Part shown: positions 26,264-34,179 of the stretch, in pieces | How the letters are laid out: the number at the start of each line of letters is the position of its first letter | How positions within the stretch are numbered: the stretch's first letter is position 1 | Made by a program: the position numbers and the translations under genes | Notes under the pieces: generated by a model | Database searches by the model: none | Seen by the model: the letters and a program-made list of their open reading frames with translations, nothing else | What the model was told of the DNA's origin: nothing | Assembly: GCF_004331345.1 (NCBI RefSeq) | Contig: NZ_SJJZ01000005.1 | Location: 620,001 to 684,000 of the forward strand | DNA length: 64,000 nt | Reading direction: 5' to 3' | Source of the DNA: Kribbella soli | Lineage (GTDB): Bacteria > Actinomycetota > Actinomycetes > Propionibacteriales > Kribbellaceae

Positions 26264-28122
26264 GCGTTCAGGAACTGCGACGGCTTCAGTGCGCGGGTGA
26301 CGATGCGGAGTTCGCCGATGTTCCCCGCGAAGCCCTGGTCGATCGTGTTCGCGTAGTGCCCGGCGCCGACCAGCCAAGGCTTGCCGGCAGTCGACAGCCC
26401 GTTGGACGGGGTCGCCGGGTTGCGGAGCAGTTCGGACGAGTCGACGTACACCGTGCTGTGCCGGCCGTCGTTCACGATCGCCAGGTGGAACCAGCGGCCG
26501 GCGACCATCTCGTGGCCCCAGTTGGTGAACGTGTCGTTCTTGTCGACCGGGTACACGGCCCACTGCAGCTCGAGTCCACCGGAGAAGCCGAGCTTGACCG
26601 TCGGCTCGTCCGGGTCGCTGCCGGTCTTGCCCGCGTCGCGGCCCGTGCCGAGCCGGGAGAGCAGCCCCTCCCAGGAGTGGTCCTGCCCGTCGTCGGCCAG
26701 CTTCACGAACGCCTCGATCGTGTAGCCACTCTTGAACGTCATGGCGTTGAGCGGCGCATCGTCGGCCGTCTTCAGGTACCCGCCGCGGGCCGGGTTCTTG
26801 CCGCCCGGGAACAGCCAGCTCGCGTGCCCCGGCTGGTCCGGATGGAACTCGGCGCTCGCCGACGGCGCATCACCGGCGAGCAGCACGCGGGTCAGGTCGT
26901 TGCCCTTGCCCGACTGGTCGGCAACCTGGTCGGCGGCCGGCCCATCGAAACGCCAGTACGCCGCTGTGCCGGGAATCACCAGCTGCTTGGCCGGCCGGGC
27001 CGGACGAACCGGGACGGGCGCGAACTTGGCGAACCGCTCGGCGAAGTCGATCGGGATGCTGAACCGGTTGGTGTCGTCGGTCAGCTCGATCTCGGCCTCG
27101 GCCAGCTCGTTCCGCTTGGCCGGGTCCTGGTCCATGATCCACGGCGAGACGGTCTCCACGTCGATCGTGTTCCGGGCCAGATCGAAGTGGTAGAGCCGGA
27201 CCATGCCCGATCCGCCGTAGAACCGGTCCTGGTAGTTGGTGATGTGCAGGTGCACGTCGTTGCCGGCGGCATTCTTCCGGGTCACCCGGCCGGGCGGCCA
27301 GTAGTGGCCGTTCAGCGTGAGGAAGATCTGGTCGCTGTCGTTCACCAGCTGCTCCCAGACCCGGCCGCCGTGGTCGCTGAAGTACGCGACCGGGTTGCCG
27401 TGGTCGGCGTTCACCAGCTCGTGGATGGTGAGGATGACGGGCAGCTTCGGGTGCTTGGCGATCACGTCCCGGGCCCAGGCGAAGCTCGCGTCCGACGGCC
27501 GCCAGTCCATTGCCAGCAGCAACCACTGCTGCCCGGCGGCGCGGAACACGTGGTAGGAGTTGTAGCCGTTCGACGTCGATCCGCCGTACGTCGCCATCCG
27601 GCGGAACCGCTGCGGCCCGAACGTGTGCAGGTACGGCGAGTCGCCGCGCGTGTCGTCCTTCGACCCGTCGATGTCGTGGTTGCCGGCCAGCACGGAGTAC
27701 GGGAAGCGGGCCCGGTCCAGGATCTTGAAGACGGGGTCGGCCTGGGCGAACTCCATCGCCAGCGCGTTCTGCACCACGTCACCGAGGTGCGCGACGAAGA
27801 CGATGTTCTCGGCCGACCGCTGCTCGATCAGCCACTCGAAGCTCGCGGTCAGCGGCGCCGGGTCGCCCCGGTCCTCGTCGTACTGGTACTGCGTATCCGG
27901 TACGACGGCCAGCGTGAAGCGCGCGTGCTCGGTATCGATCCGCCCCGCGTTCGCCGTGCTCACCGTGCCGCTCGTCGTCGACCCGGTGCTCGCCGACCCG
28001 CCGGTGCCGGTCGCTGCGGCCTCGCCGGCGCTGAGCACGCCCGGCATGACCACCGCACCGGCGCCGAGTGCGCCCGCCTGCAGGAGCCGCCGCCGGCTCG
28101 TCACGTCGTTCTGCTGATCCAT
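26260..28122 (-). CDS. Tat-exported metallophosphoesterase with LamG-like tail
   Basis: A 620-residue secreted protein. It starts with a Tat signal (TSRRRLLQAGALGAGAVVMPG) and a Ser/Thr/Gly linker. The calcineurin-like phosphoesterase domain follows at about 75-340, with metal-site motifs VVPDTQYQ, HLGDVVQNA, GNHDIDG, HELVNADHG and LNGHYW. The C-terminal part (about 395-615) looks like a concanavalin/LamG domain (YTIEAFVKL, WFHLAIVNDGRHSTVYVD). The combination suggests an extracellular phosphodiesterase or phosphatase bound to a polymer; the substrate is not known. The ATG at 28122 has GGAGG five bases upstream. Confidence 0.85.
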   Translation of the reverse strand: MDQQNDVTSRRRLLQAGALGAGAVVMPGVLSAGEAAATGTGGSASTGSTTSGTVSTANAGRIDTEHARFTLAVVPDTQYQYDEDRGDPAPLTASFEWLIEQRSAENIVFVAHLGDVVQNALAMEFAQADPVFKILDRARFPYSVLAGNHDIDGSKDDTRGDSPYLHTFGPQRFRRMATYGGSTSNGYNSYHVFRAAGQQWLLLAMDWRPSDASFAWARDVIAKHPKLPVILTIHELVNADHGNPVAYFSDHGGRVWEQLVNDSDQIFLTLNGHYWPPGRVTRKNAAGNDVHLHITNYQDRFYGGSGMVRLYHFDLARNTIDVETVSPWIMDQDPAKRNELAEAEIELTDDTNRFSIPIDFAERFAKFAPVPVRPARPAKQLVIPGTAAYWRFDGPAADQVADQSGKGNDLTRVLLAGDAPSASAEFHPDQPGHASWLFPGGKNPARGGYLKTADDAPLNAMTFKSGYTIEAFVKLADDGQDHSWEGLLSRLGTGRDAGKTGSDPDEPTVKLGFSGGLELQWAVYPVDKNDTFTNWGHEMVAGRWFHLAIVNDGRHSTVYVDSSELLRNPATPSNGLSTAGKPWLVGAGHYANTIDQGFAGNIGELRIVTRALKPSQFLNA

Positions 28123-28190
28123 TGCCGCCTCCACAAGGTCACTGACACCGCAGCGAACACTAGAGTGAGGCGACCCACGGAAGTGTGAAC

Positions 28191-28646
28191 TCAGGCGAAA
28201 CCCTGGGCGATCACCGCAGGAAGCGCATCACCGTCCGCCACCGCACCGAGCACCCGCGCCTCGTGCGGCACCAGCGGCTCGGGGAGCTTGTCCAGCGGAT
28301 ACCAGTCGAGGCCGGCTGCCTTCTCCGGCTCCCTCAACCTCGGCTCGCCGGTCCACTTCGATGCCATGAAGAAGAAGTCGACCCGCTCGTCGATCGGATC
28401 GCCGTTCCCGCCCGTCCGATGCATCGCCGTCACCGGCACGAGATCCGCCGCGTCGACGTCGAGCCCGACCTCCTCCTTGAGCTCCCGCACCGCCGCCGCA
28501 ACCGCCGACTCACCCCGCTCCACATGCCCGGCCGGAACCGCCCAATGCCCGTCCATGTAACCGGTGTTGGCCCGCAGCAACAACAACACCTCGTCCCCGC
28601 GCCGAACAATCACATAAGCCGCCGGCACCACCCGAAACCGATCCAT
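28191..28646 (-). CDS. NUDIX hydrolase
   Basis: A 151-residue NUDIX protein that hydrolyses nucleoside-diphosphate-type substrates. The Nudix box is complete (GHVERGESAVAAAVRELKEE followed by VGL; consensus Gx5Ex7REUxEExGU). The N-terminal strand PAAYVIVRRGDEVLLLLRAN is typical. Specificity is not predictable. The last 40 residues (TGEPRLREPEKAAGLDWYPL) contain the W-x-P-L-x-x-L-P motif frequent in actinobacterial NUDIX proteins. Confidence 0.9.
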   Translation of the reverse strand: MDRFRVVPAAYVIVRRGDEVLLLLRANTGYMDGHWAVPAGHVERGESAVAAAVRELKEEVGLDVDAADLVPVTAMHRTGGNGDPIDERVDFFFMASKWTGEPRLREPEKAAGLDWYPLDKLPEPLVPHEARVLGAVADGDALPAVIAQGFA

Positions 28647-28714
28647 ACCCGCACCCTAAACACCCCCACCGACACCCCTCCACGTCGGCGGCCTCATCGA
28701 CGAGACGGCGGTCC

Positions 28715-29230
28715 CTAGTCGGCCGGTTTCCAGGGCTGTCTTGGGGCGTAGCCTTCGCGGCGGAGCCAGTGTTCTGTGTAGACGATTCGGTCGGGGGTGA
28801 CGACTACCAGGGGTCCGAGTGGGGGTTCGGCGAGCGAGTTTCCGCGTTCGACGTGGTCTGACTGCCAGCGGAATGCTTCCCAGTAGTCAGCGAACGCATC
28901 GTCGTCAGGGGTCAGGACCTGCGCTTGACCGAAGAGTTGGGCGCCGCGACTGCTCGCCTGACCGACCAGGGGCGCGAAGATCCCGACCGAGACCCGCGGG
29001 TCCGCAGCCAGGTTCCGCATCTTCGGTGATCGCGCCGAAGCCGTGAACATCAGCGCGAAATCCAGGTGGTAGTACCGGACCGGCGTCGCCAACGGACCGT
29101 CCGGACCGACCGTCGCGAGCACGCACATGTTCTGGCTCGACAGCAGGTTCAGGATCCGTTCGGACAGCTGGTCATGCGGAAGCTTCGTCGTCGGAGCCGG
29201 ACCGGACAACCACGGATTCGTCAGCGCCAT
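28715..29230 (-). CDS. PPOX-fold (pyridoxamine oxidase-like) protein
   Basis: A 171-residue split-barrel flavin-binding-type protein. The strand pattern LSSQNMCVLATVGPDGPLAT followed by RYYHLDFALMFTA, SPKMRNLAADPRVSVG and the C-terminal PDRIVYTEHWLRR match the PNPOx-like family, whose members bind FMN, F420 or heme. The cofactor is not determined. The ATG at 29230 gives a normal N-terminus (MALTNPWLSG). The frame remains open upstream but would read through a palindrome-rich spacer. Confidence 0.8.
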   Translation of the reverse strand: MALTNPWLSGPAPTTKLPHDQLSERILNLLSSQNMCVLATVGPDGPLATPVRYYHLDFALMFTASARSPKMRNLAADPRVSVGIFAPLVGQASSRGAQLFGQAQVLTPDDDAFADYWEAFRWQSDHVERGNSLAEPPLGPLVVVTPDRIVYTEHWLRREGYAPRQPWKPAD

Positions 29231-29295
29231 GCCAGATCTTCGCACGGCGCGATCCGGCCGGGCCGGATATCCCCGGGAACTGGGGATGGGCCCCA

Positions 29296-29331
29296 GGGAC
29301 TGGGAACAAGCAATAGCGTGTTCCCAGTCCC
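29296..29331. repeat. Perfect 13-bp palindrome upstream of the PPOX gene
   Basis: Arms GGGACTGGGAACA (29296-29308) and its exact complement at 29319-29331 flank a 10-base loop. It lies 66 bases before the PPOX start and 35 bases past the terminator of the antitoxin gene. It may be an operator, an attenuator or a second terminator. Confidence 0.6.
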
Positions 29332-29365
29332 CGCCGCCTGTCCCGCATGCCCGGCCGGGCATGAC

Positions 29366-29401
29366 GAAGGGCCGCAAGAACCTAAGTTCTCGCGGCCCTT
29401 C
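29366..29401 (-). terminator. Hairpin terminator of the antitoxin-like gene
   Basis: A 16-bp stem with one mismatch (arms 29366-29381 and 29386-29401) and a tight CTAA loop lies ten bases past the stop codon of the small gene at 29411. Confidence 0.8.
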
Positions 29402-29410
29402 GGGGGTACG

Positions 29411-29656
29411 TCAGGCGGGCTTGGTCGGCCCGTCGGGGATGTCGTCGTTCTGGCCGTCCAGGTTGTCCAACCCGTCCTTGGCCTTGGCGACGCCCCCGTC
29501 GATCTTGTCGCCGTACTTGCCGCCCGTCTTCTCGTCGACGAAGTCGCCGGCCTTGTCCAGACCTTCACCGACCTTGTCGCCGTGGCCGTCGACCAGGTCG
29601 GTGGCCTTGTCCTTCAGATCCTCGGCCTTGCCCTTGAACTTGTCGAAGATGCCCAT
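29411..29656 (-). CDS. MT0933-like antitoxin-family small protein
   Basis: An 81-residue, highly charged, Lys/Asp-rich protein (MGIFDKFKGKAEDLKDKATD). Its middle GLDKAGDFVDEKTGGKYGDK matches the MT0933/Rv0909 antitoxin family, in which the M. tuberculosis member partners with a MenT-type toxin. Here no toxin gene is adjacent: the neighbours are a PPOX protein and a small acidic protein. Many actinobacteria carry orphan copies, so a general small helical protein is equally possible. The ATG at 29656 is followed by its own terminator. Confidence 0.72.
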   Translation of the reverse strand: MGIFDKFKGKAEDLKDKATDLVDGHGDKVGEGLDKAGDFVDEKTGGKYGDKIDGGVAKAKDGLDNLDGQNDDIPDGPTKPA

Positions 29657-29779
29657 CTCGGGGCTCCCATTCCTGCGTAGTTAAGTGCTTACAGACAGCT
29701 AGCGGCGATCTTCGCACCTACAACGCCTGAACTGTGGGATCTCCGCGAGCGCCGTACCCAAAACGATGCCGGACGGGAC

Positions 29780-29995
29780 TTACTCTACGTCGCCACCACT
29801 GTCCGAGCTGCCACCGCCGGATTCGACGTCGCCGCCGGACTCCACATCGCCACCCGACTCGACATCGCCACCCGACTCCACGTCGCCGCCGGAGTCTCCG
29901 CCCGGCTCCACGTCGCCGGCGTTGTCCCCCAGGCCGAGCGCGTCCTTGGTCGCGTCCTTGGCCGCGTCAGCCTCTTCCTCGAACGGATTCGTCAC
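29780..29995 (-). CDS. Small acidic GGDVES-repeat protein
   Basis: A 71-residue protein. The first 25 residues (MTNPFEEEADAAKDATKDAL) form an acidic/amphipathic helix. The rest is four perfect GGDVES hexapeptides plus degenerate copies, and would be strongly negative and disordered. The GTG at 29995 is chosen because GGGAGGAA lies five bases upstream; the ATG at 30046 has no such site. No family was recognised. Its helix composition resembles the neighbouring antitoxin-like protein, hinting at a shared role, but this is only a resemblance. Confidence 0.55.
   Translation of the reverse strand: MTNPFEEEADAAKDATKDALGLGDNAGDVEPGGDSGGDVESGGDVESGGDVESGGDVESGGGSSDSGGDVE
29819..29890. repeat. Four tandem 18-bp repeats
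   Basis: Four contiguous 18-bp units starting at 29819, 29837, 29855 and 29873 encode GGDVES on the minus strand. They differ mainly at third codon positions, which shows the peptide has been kept while the DNA diverged. Confidence 0.85.
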
Positions 29996-30117
29996 TTGCG
30001 TTCCTCCCGTAGAAATGTCTCGAACTCCAGAGTTCCTATCGCTCATCCCGGGTCATCCACAAGGCTGGTACAGACCTCTTGGCCAAGTCTTGAGCGGTGA
30101 GCTGCCAGACTGGAGCG

Positions 30118-31107
30118 ATGCCTGCTGCACTCGTCGTCGCGGTCGTCGGCCCCACCGCGGCCGGGAAGTCCGACCTTGCCGTCGCCCTCTCGCAACGTCT
30201 GGGCGGCGAAGTGGTGAACGCGGACGCCATGCAGGTGTACCGCGGCATGGACATCGGTACGGCGAAGGTCAGTACGACGGAGCGCGCCGACGTACCGCAC
30301 CATCTGCTGGACATCCTCGACGTCACCGAGACCGCGACCGTGGCCGAGTTCCAGGAGCTCGCCCGGCACGCGATCGACGACTGCATCGAGCGGACCAAGG
30401 TGCCGGTGCTCGCCGGCGGCTCGGCACTCTACGTGCGCGCGATCCTCGACGACTTCGTGTTCCCCGGCACCGACCCGGCCGTCCGCGCACGACTGGAGGC
30501 CGAGCTCGAGGCGAAGGGCTCCGGAGCACTCCATCAAGAGCTGGCCGCGAGCGACCCGAAGGCCGCCGAACAGATCCTCCCGAGCAACGGTCGGCGGATC
30601 GTCCGCGCGCTCGAGGTCATCGAGATCACCGGCGGCCCGTACGTCGCCACGCTGCCGGAGCACCGCTACGTCTATCCGGGCGCGATCCAGCTCGGTCTGG
30701 ACGTACCGCGGCCGGTCCTCGACGAGCGGATCGACCGCCGGGTGGACCGGATGTTCGACGCCGGATTCGTCGCCGAGGTGCGAGGTCTGCTGAACAAGGG
30801 TTTGATTGAAGGGAGGACTGCCAACCGCGCACTCGGGTATTCGCAGGTGATCGCGTTGCTGAACGGTGAGATCGACGAAGAACAGGCCCGGGAGCGGACC
30901 GCCCAGGCCACCCGCAGGTTCGCGCGCCGGCAGGACTCGTGGTTCCGTAAGGACCAACGCATCACGTGGCTCCCGTACGACGCCCCCGATCTCGTGGAGA
31001 AGGCACTTCAAGTGATAGCCCAAGGCAACCGCGAAGGCGCCCCCGGCGTAGTCGAGGTGAACAGCGGCCCGGACACCAAAGCAGGGGCCGGAGATGCGAG
31101 GGGGTGA
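30118..31107 (+). CDS. miaA: tRNA dimethylallyltransferase
   Basis: A 329-residue enzyme that isopentenylates A37 of tRNAs, giving the substrate of MiaB. The P-loop GPTAAGKSDLAVAL is near the N-terminus, followed by the DAMQVYRGMDIGTAK motif, the catalytic Asp region and ANRALGYSQVIALL. ARRQDSWFRKDQRITWL closes the conserved part. The ATG at 30118 follows TGGAGCG; a GTG seven codons upstream is a weaker alternative. The gene overlaps the downstream sigma-factor gene by 14 bases. Confidence 0.96.
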   Translation: MPAALVVAVVGPTAAGKSDLAVALSQRLGGEVVNADAMQVYRGMDIGTAKVSTTERADVPHHLLDILDVTETATVAEFQELARHAIDDCIERTKVPVLAGGSALYVRAILDDFVFPGTDPAVRARLEAELEAKGSGALHQELAASDPKAAEQILPSNGRRIVRALEVIEITGGPYVATLPEHRYVYPGAIQLGLDVPRPVLDERIDRRVDRMFDAGFVAEVRGLLNKGLIEGRTANRALGYSQVIALLNGEIDEEQARERTAQATRRFARRQDSWFRKDQRITWLPYDAPDLVEKALQVIAQGNREGAPGVVEVNSGPDTKAGAGDARG

Positions 31108-31597
31108 CCGTGAGGCCGAGTTCCGTGAGTACCTGCTCGCGGACCGCACGCGGCTGATGCGCACGGCGTTGCTGCTCACCGCGGGGGATGTGTACACCGC
31201 CGAAGATCTGGTCCAGACCGCGTGCACCCGGGTGTACGTGCACTGGCACCGGATCAAGCACGAAGGCGCCGGACCGTACGCGCACCGCATCCTGGTCAAC
31301 GCCTTCCTCGACGAACGCCGCCGGGCCGGCCGCCACCCGGAGGTGATGACCGCGGACGCGGTCGAGCCGCGGTTGACCGACGTACCGGACCAGGCGGACA
31401 CGCTCGCCATCCGGGACGCGTTGCTGGATCTCGCGCCGCGGCAGCGCGCGGTCCTGGTACTGCGGTACTTCCAGGATCTCGATGTCGCCAGCTGCGCGCG
31501 GATCCTGGAATGCACTGAAGGCACGGTGAAGAGCCAGACAGCCAAGGCGCTCAAGCGCCTCAAGGAACTGATGACGGAAGAGACGGGGAGTAGCTGA
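31094..31597 (+). CDS. SigE-family ECF-like RNA polymerase sigma factor
   Basis: A 167-residue sigma factor of the actinobacterial SigE/SIG70 subfamily. Region 2 is seen in LMRTALLLTAGDVYTAEDLV followed by QTACTRVYVHW. Region 4 is LAPRQRAVLVLRYFQDLDVA with the helix-turn-helix CTEGTVKSQTAKALKRL. It directs polymerase to a small regulon, unknown here. It overlaps miaA by 14 bases and is followed after eight bases by a membrane protein that is probably its anti-sigma factor. Confidence 0.88.
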   Translation: MRGGDREAEFREYLLADRTRLMRTALLLTAGDVYTAEDLVQTACTRVYVHWHRIKHEGAGPYAHRILVNAFLDERRRAGRHPEVMTADAVEPRLTDVPDQADTLAIRDALLDLAPRQRAVLVLRYFQDLDVASCARILECTEGTVKSQTAKALKRLKELMTEETGSS

Positions 31598-31605
31598 GAC
31601 CGCCG

Positions 31606-32295
31606 ATGGACGAGGTCAAGAGGTTGTTGGAGGGGTTCGCGGACCAGGCCGCCGAAGGGCTGCCGGACGCGGATATCGACGCGGACGTCACGCGCGGACG
31701 GCTCGCCCTGCGCAGGATCAAGCGCCGGCGCCGGGTCACCGGGGTGCTGTGCGTCGCCGCCGCGTCGACGCTCGTGCTCGCGATCGGCAACCAGGTGAAG
31801 TGGTGGGGGAACGGCAACGAGGTGGCCGGCGGCCCTCCCGAGCAGAAGACGACCGCCGCGTCCGCGACCCCCACGACGGTGCCGCGCGCCGCGCCGTCGA
31901 GCGGTCAGACGATGTCGATGTTCGGCGCGTCCGTCGTCGAGCTGGTCGCGAACAAGCAGGCGTGGAGCGCGTTCGACTGCACCCTGGCGCCGAAGGGGTG
32001 GAGTCCCGAGACCCCGATGACGGCCAACCGCGTCGTGCTGTCCCAGCCGGAGATGCGGACCGCGGACAGCGCCGCCAAGGTGGTTCTGCAAGCCGCGCCG
32101 CAGGCCCGCAGCCTGTCGCAGGTCCGCGTCACCGACGCGAGCGGCAAGACCTTCCACATCGGCACCCTCGAAGGCCGCCTGACCGGCCAGGTGAAGCTGT
32201 CCGACCAGTGGTTGCTGGTCGAGCTCCCGACCGGCACGGTCGAGTGGCCCGACGACGTACTCCGCCGCTTCCTGGACTCCTGCACGGTCAGCTAG
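31606..32295 (+). CDS. Probable membrane anti-sigma factor
   Basis: A 229-residue single-pass membrane protein. A 40-residue acidic cytoplasmic N-terminus (MDEVKRLLEGFADQAAEGLP) and a basic RRIKRRRRVTG stop lie before one helix at about 44-62. A Thr/Pro-rich linker and an exported domain of about 130 residues with two cysteines follow. It lacks a zinc-binding HxxxCxxC anti-sigma motif, so the anti-sigma role rests on topology and on the adjacent sigma gene, as is typical for SigE-subfamily pairs. Confidence 0.62.
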   Translation: MDEVKRLLEGFADQAAEGLPDADIDADVTRGRLALRRIKRRRRVTGVLCVAAASTLVLAIGNQVKWWGNGNEVAGGPPEQKTTAASATPTTVPRAAPSSGQTMSMFGASVVELVANKQAWSAFDCTLAPKGWSPETPMTANRVVLSQPEMRTADSAAKVVLQAAPQARSLSQVRVTDASGKTFHIGTLEGRLTGQVKLSDQWLLVELPTGTVEWPDDVLRRFLDSCTVS

Positions 32296-32376
32296 ACGCG
32301 CTGCGACTAGCGCACAACCTCCAGGTGAGATAGGCAGGGGCTTGTCCCTGTCCCCGAGCCCGTCTGGGGGGAACTC

Positions 32377-34179
32377 GTGAAAAAGCTCGTCGCATCTCTA
32401 TCTGCAGGCACCCTCGTTCTCACTGCCTTTACCGCCTCAACCACCGCAGAAGCGCAAGCTCCAACGCGGCAGCCGACCTCTGTCGGGTACGGCGGCGCGG
32501 TGTCCTCGGTCGACCCCGACGCGACGAACGTCGGCCTCGACGTACTGCGTCGTGGTGGTAACGCCGTCGATGCCGCGGTTGCAACGGCCGCGGCGCTCGG
32601 TGTCACCGAGCCGTACTCGGCCGGGATCGGCGGCGGCGGGTACTTCGTCTACTACAACGCCAGGTCCCGCAAGGTGTACACGATCGACGGCCGCGAGACC
32701 GCGCCCGCGACCATGCCGTCCGACGCGTTCGTGGATCCGGCCACCCATGCGGCGTACCCGTTCGCGCAGCTCGTGACGTCGGGGGTGTCGATCGGTGTAC
32801 CGGGAACGCTCGCGACCTGGGACAAGGCCCTGAAGCAGTGGGGTTCACTGTCACTCGGAAAGGCGCTGAAGCCGGCCGCGGATCTGGCCGACCGCGGGTT
32901 CGTGGTGGACCCGACGTTCCGCCTGCAGACGCTGGAGAACAAGGACCGGTTCGCGCAGGTCGTGCCGACCGCGAAGCTGTTCCTGCCGAACGGCGACGCG
33001 CCGCAGGTCGGCACGCTGTTCAAGAACCCCGAGCTTGCCGCCACCTACAAGCTGCTCGGGCAGCAGGGCCCGTCGGCGTTCTACAGCGGCGCACTGGCCG
33101 GCGAGATGGCGGCCGTCGCCAAGAACCCGCCGAAGACCCCGGACGCGACGTTGCCGTTCTTCCCCGGCTACCTGGAGACCAGCGATCTCGCGTCGTACAA
33201 GGCGATCGACCGCACCCCGACGAAGGTCAGGTACGACGGCCTGGACGTCTACGGCATGCCGCCGTCGTCCTCGGGCGGCACCACCGTCGGCGAGGCGTTG
33301 AACATCCTGCAACCGCAGCACCTGCGGCAGCAGTCGACGACGCAGGCGCTGCACACCTACCTCGAGGCGACCGCACTGGCGTTCGCGGATCGCGGCGCGT
33401 ACGTCGGTGACCCGGCGTACGTCGACGTACCGCTGAAGGAACTGCTGTCGCGAGGATTCGGGGCCGAGCGGTCCTGCCTGATCGACCCGCAGCACGCGGC
33501 GACCAAGCCGGTGGCCGCGGGCTCGCCGGACGGCCGATACTCGCGGTGTGCCAAGGGCAGCGCGGTCGAGCAGCGCCCCGACACCGAGGGACGGTCGACG
33601 ACGCACATGGTCGCGGCCGACAAGTGGGGCAACGTGGTCTCGTACACGCTGACCATCGAGCAGACCGGCGGCAGCGGGATCACCGTGCCGGGTCGCGGGT
33701 TCCTGCTGAACAACGAGCTGACCGACTTCTCCGCCGTACCCGACCCCAAGGACCCGAACCGGGTCGAGGCCGGGAAGCGGCCGCGGTCGTCGATGTCGCC
33801 GACGATCGTGCTGCGCGGCGGCAAGCCGTATCTCGCGCTCGGTTCGCCGGGCGGCTCGACGATCATCACGACCGTCCTGCAGACCCTGACCAACCGGCTC
33901 GATCGCCGCATGACGCTGCCGGAGGCGATCGCGGCGCCGCGGGCGTCGCAGCGCAACACAGCGTCAGTGACAGCTGAGCAGGCGTTCATCGATCGGTACG
34001 GCGCATCGCTGGCGCCATACGGGCACACGTTCACGCCCGCGGGTGTGCCAGGGAGCTCGGCCGCCGAGATCGGAGCGGTCGCGGCGCTCGAATTCCTGCC
34101 GGGTGGTGCGATCCTCGCGGCGGCTGAGCCGAGCCGACGCGGCGGGGGAGCAGCTGGAACGGCCTGGCCCCTAAAGTGA
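32377..34179 (+). CDS. ggt: Secreted gamma-glutamyltransferase
   Basis: A 600-residue Ntn hydrolase that cleaves gamma-glutamyl compounds and transfers or releases glutamate outside the membrane. A Sec signal covers about residues 1-26 (KKLVASLSAGTLVLTAFTA...AEA). The autocatalytic nucleophile is Thr408 in RSTTHMVAADKWGN. Substrate-binding GGNAVDAAVA, NNELTDFS and the RPRSSMSPTIV motif are present. The GTG start at 32377 is preceded by a GGGGGGA site. It is convergent with the M20 hydrolase, overlapping by nine bases. The released amino acids could feed the salvage cluster downstream. Confidence 0.93.
   Translation: MKKLVASLSAGTLVLTAFTASTTAEAQAPTRQPTSVGYGGAVSSVDPDATNVGLDVLRRGGNAVDAAVATAAALGVTEPYSAGIGGGGYFVYYNARSRKVYTIDGRETAPATMPSDAFVDPATHAAYPFAQLVTSGVSIGVPGTLATWDKALKQWGSLSLGKALKPAADLADRGFVVDPTFRLQTLENKDRFAQVVPTAKLFLPNGDAPQVGTLFKNPELAATYKLLGQQGPSAFYSGALAGEMAAVAKNPPKTPDATLPFFPGYLETSDLASYKAIDRTPTKVRYDGLDVYGMPPSSSGGTTVGEALNILQPQHLRQQSTTQALHTYLEATALAFADRGAYVGDPAYVDVPLKELLSRGFGAERSCLIDPQHAATKPVAAGSPDGRYSRCAKGSAVEQRPDTEGRSTTHMVAADKWGNVVSYTLTIEQTGGSGITVPGRGFLLNNELTDFSAVPDPKDPNRVEAGKRPRSSMSPTIVLRGGKPYLALGSPGGSTIITTVLQTLTNRLDRRMTLPEAIAAPRASQRNTASVTAEQAFIDRYGASLAPYGHTFTPAGVPGSSAAEIGAVAALEFLPGGAILAAAEPSRRGGGAAGTAWPLK

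Noticed and set aside
29819..29890. A short CRISPR-like repeat array
   Set aside because: The 18-bp units are contiguous without spacers and encode a peptide repeat in frame.
29411..30046. A complete toxin-antitoxin module
   Set aside because: Only an antitoxin-family protein is present; the neighbouring acidic repeat protein has no toxin features and the PPOX gene is separated by a terminator.
30043..32157. A 700-codon minus-strand frame opposite miaA and the sigma-factor genes
   Set aside because: It is antisense to recognisable enzymes and has no domain, start signal or terminator of its own.
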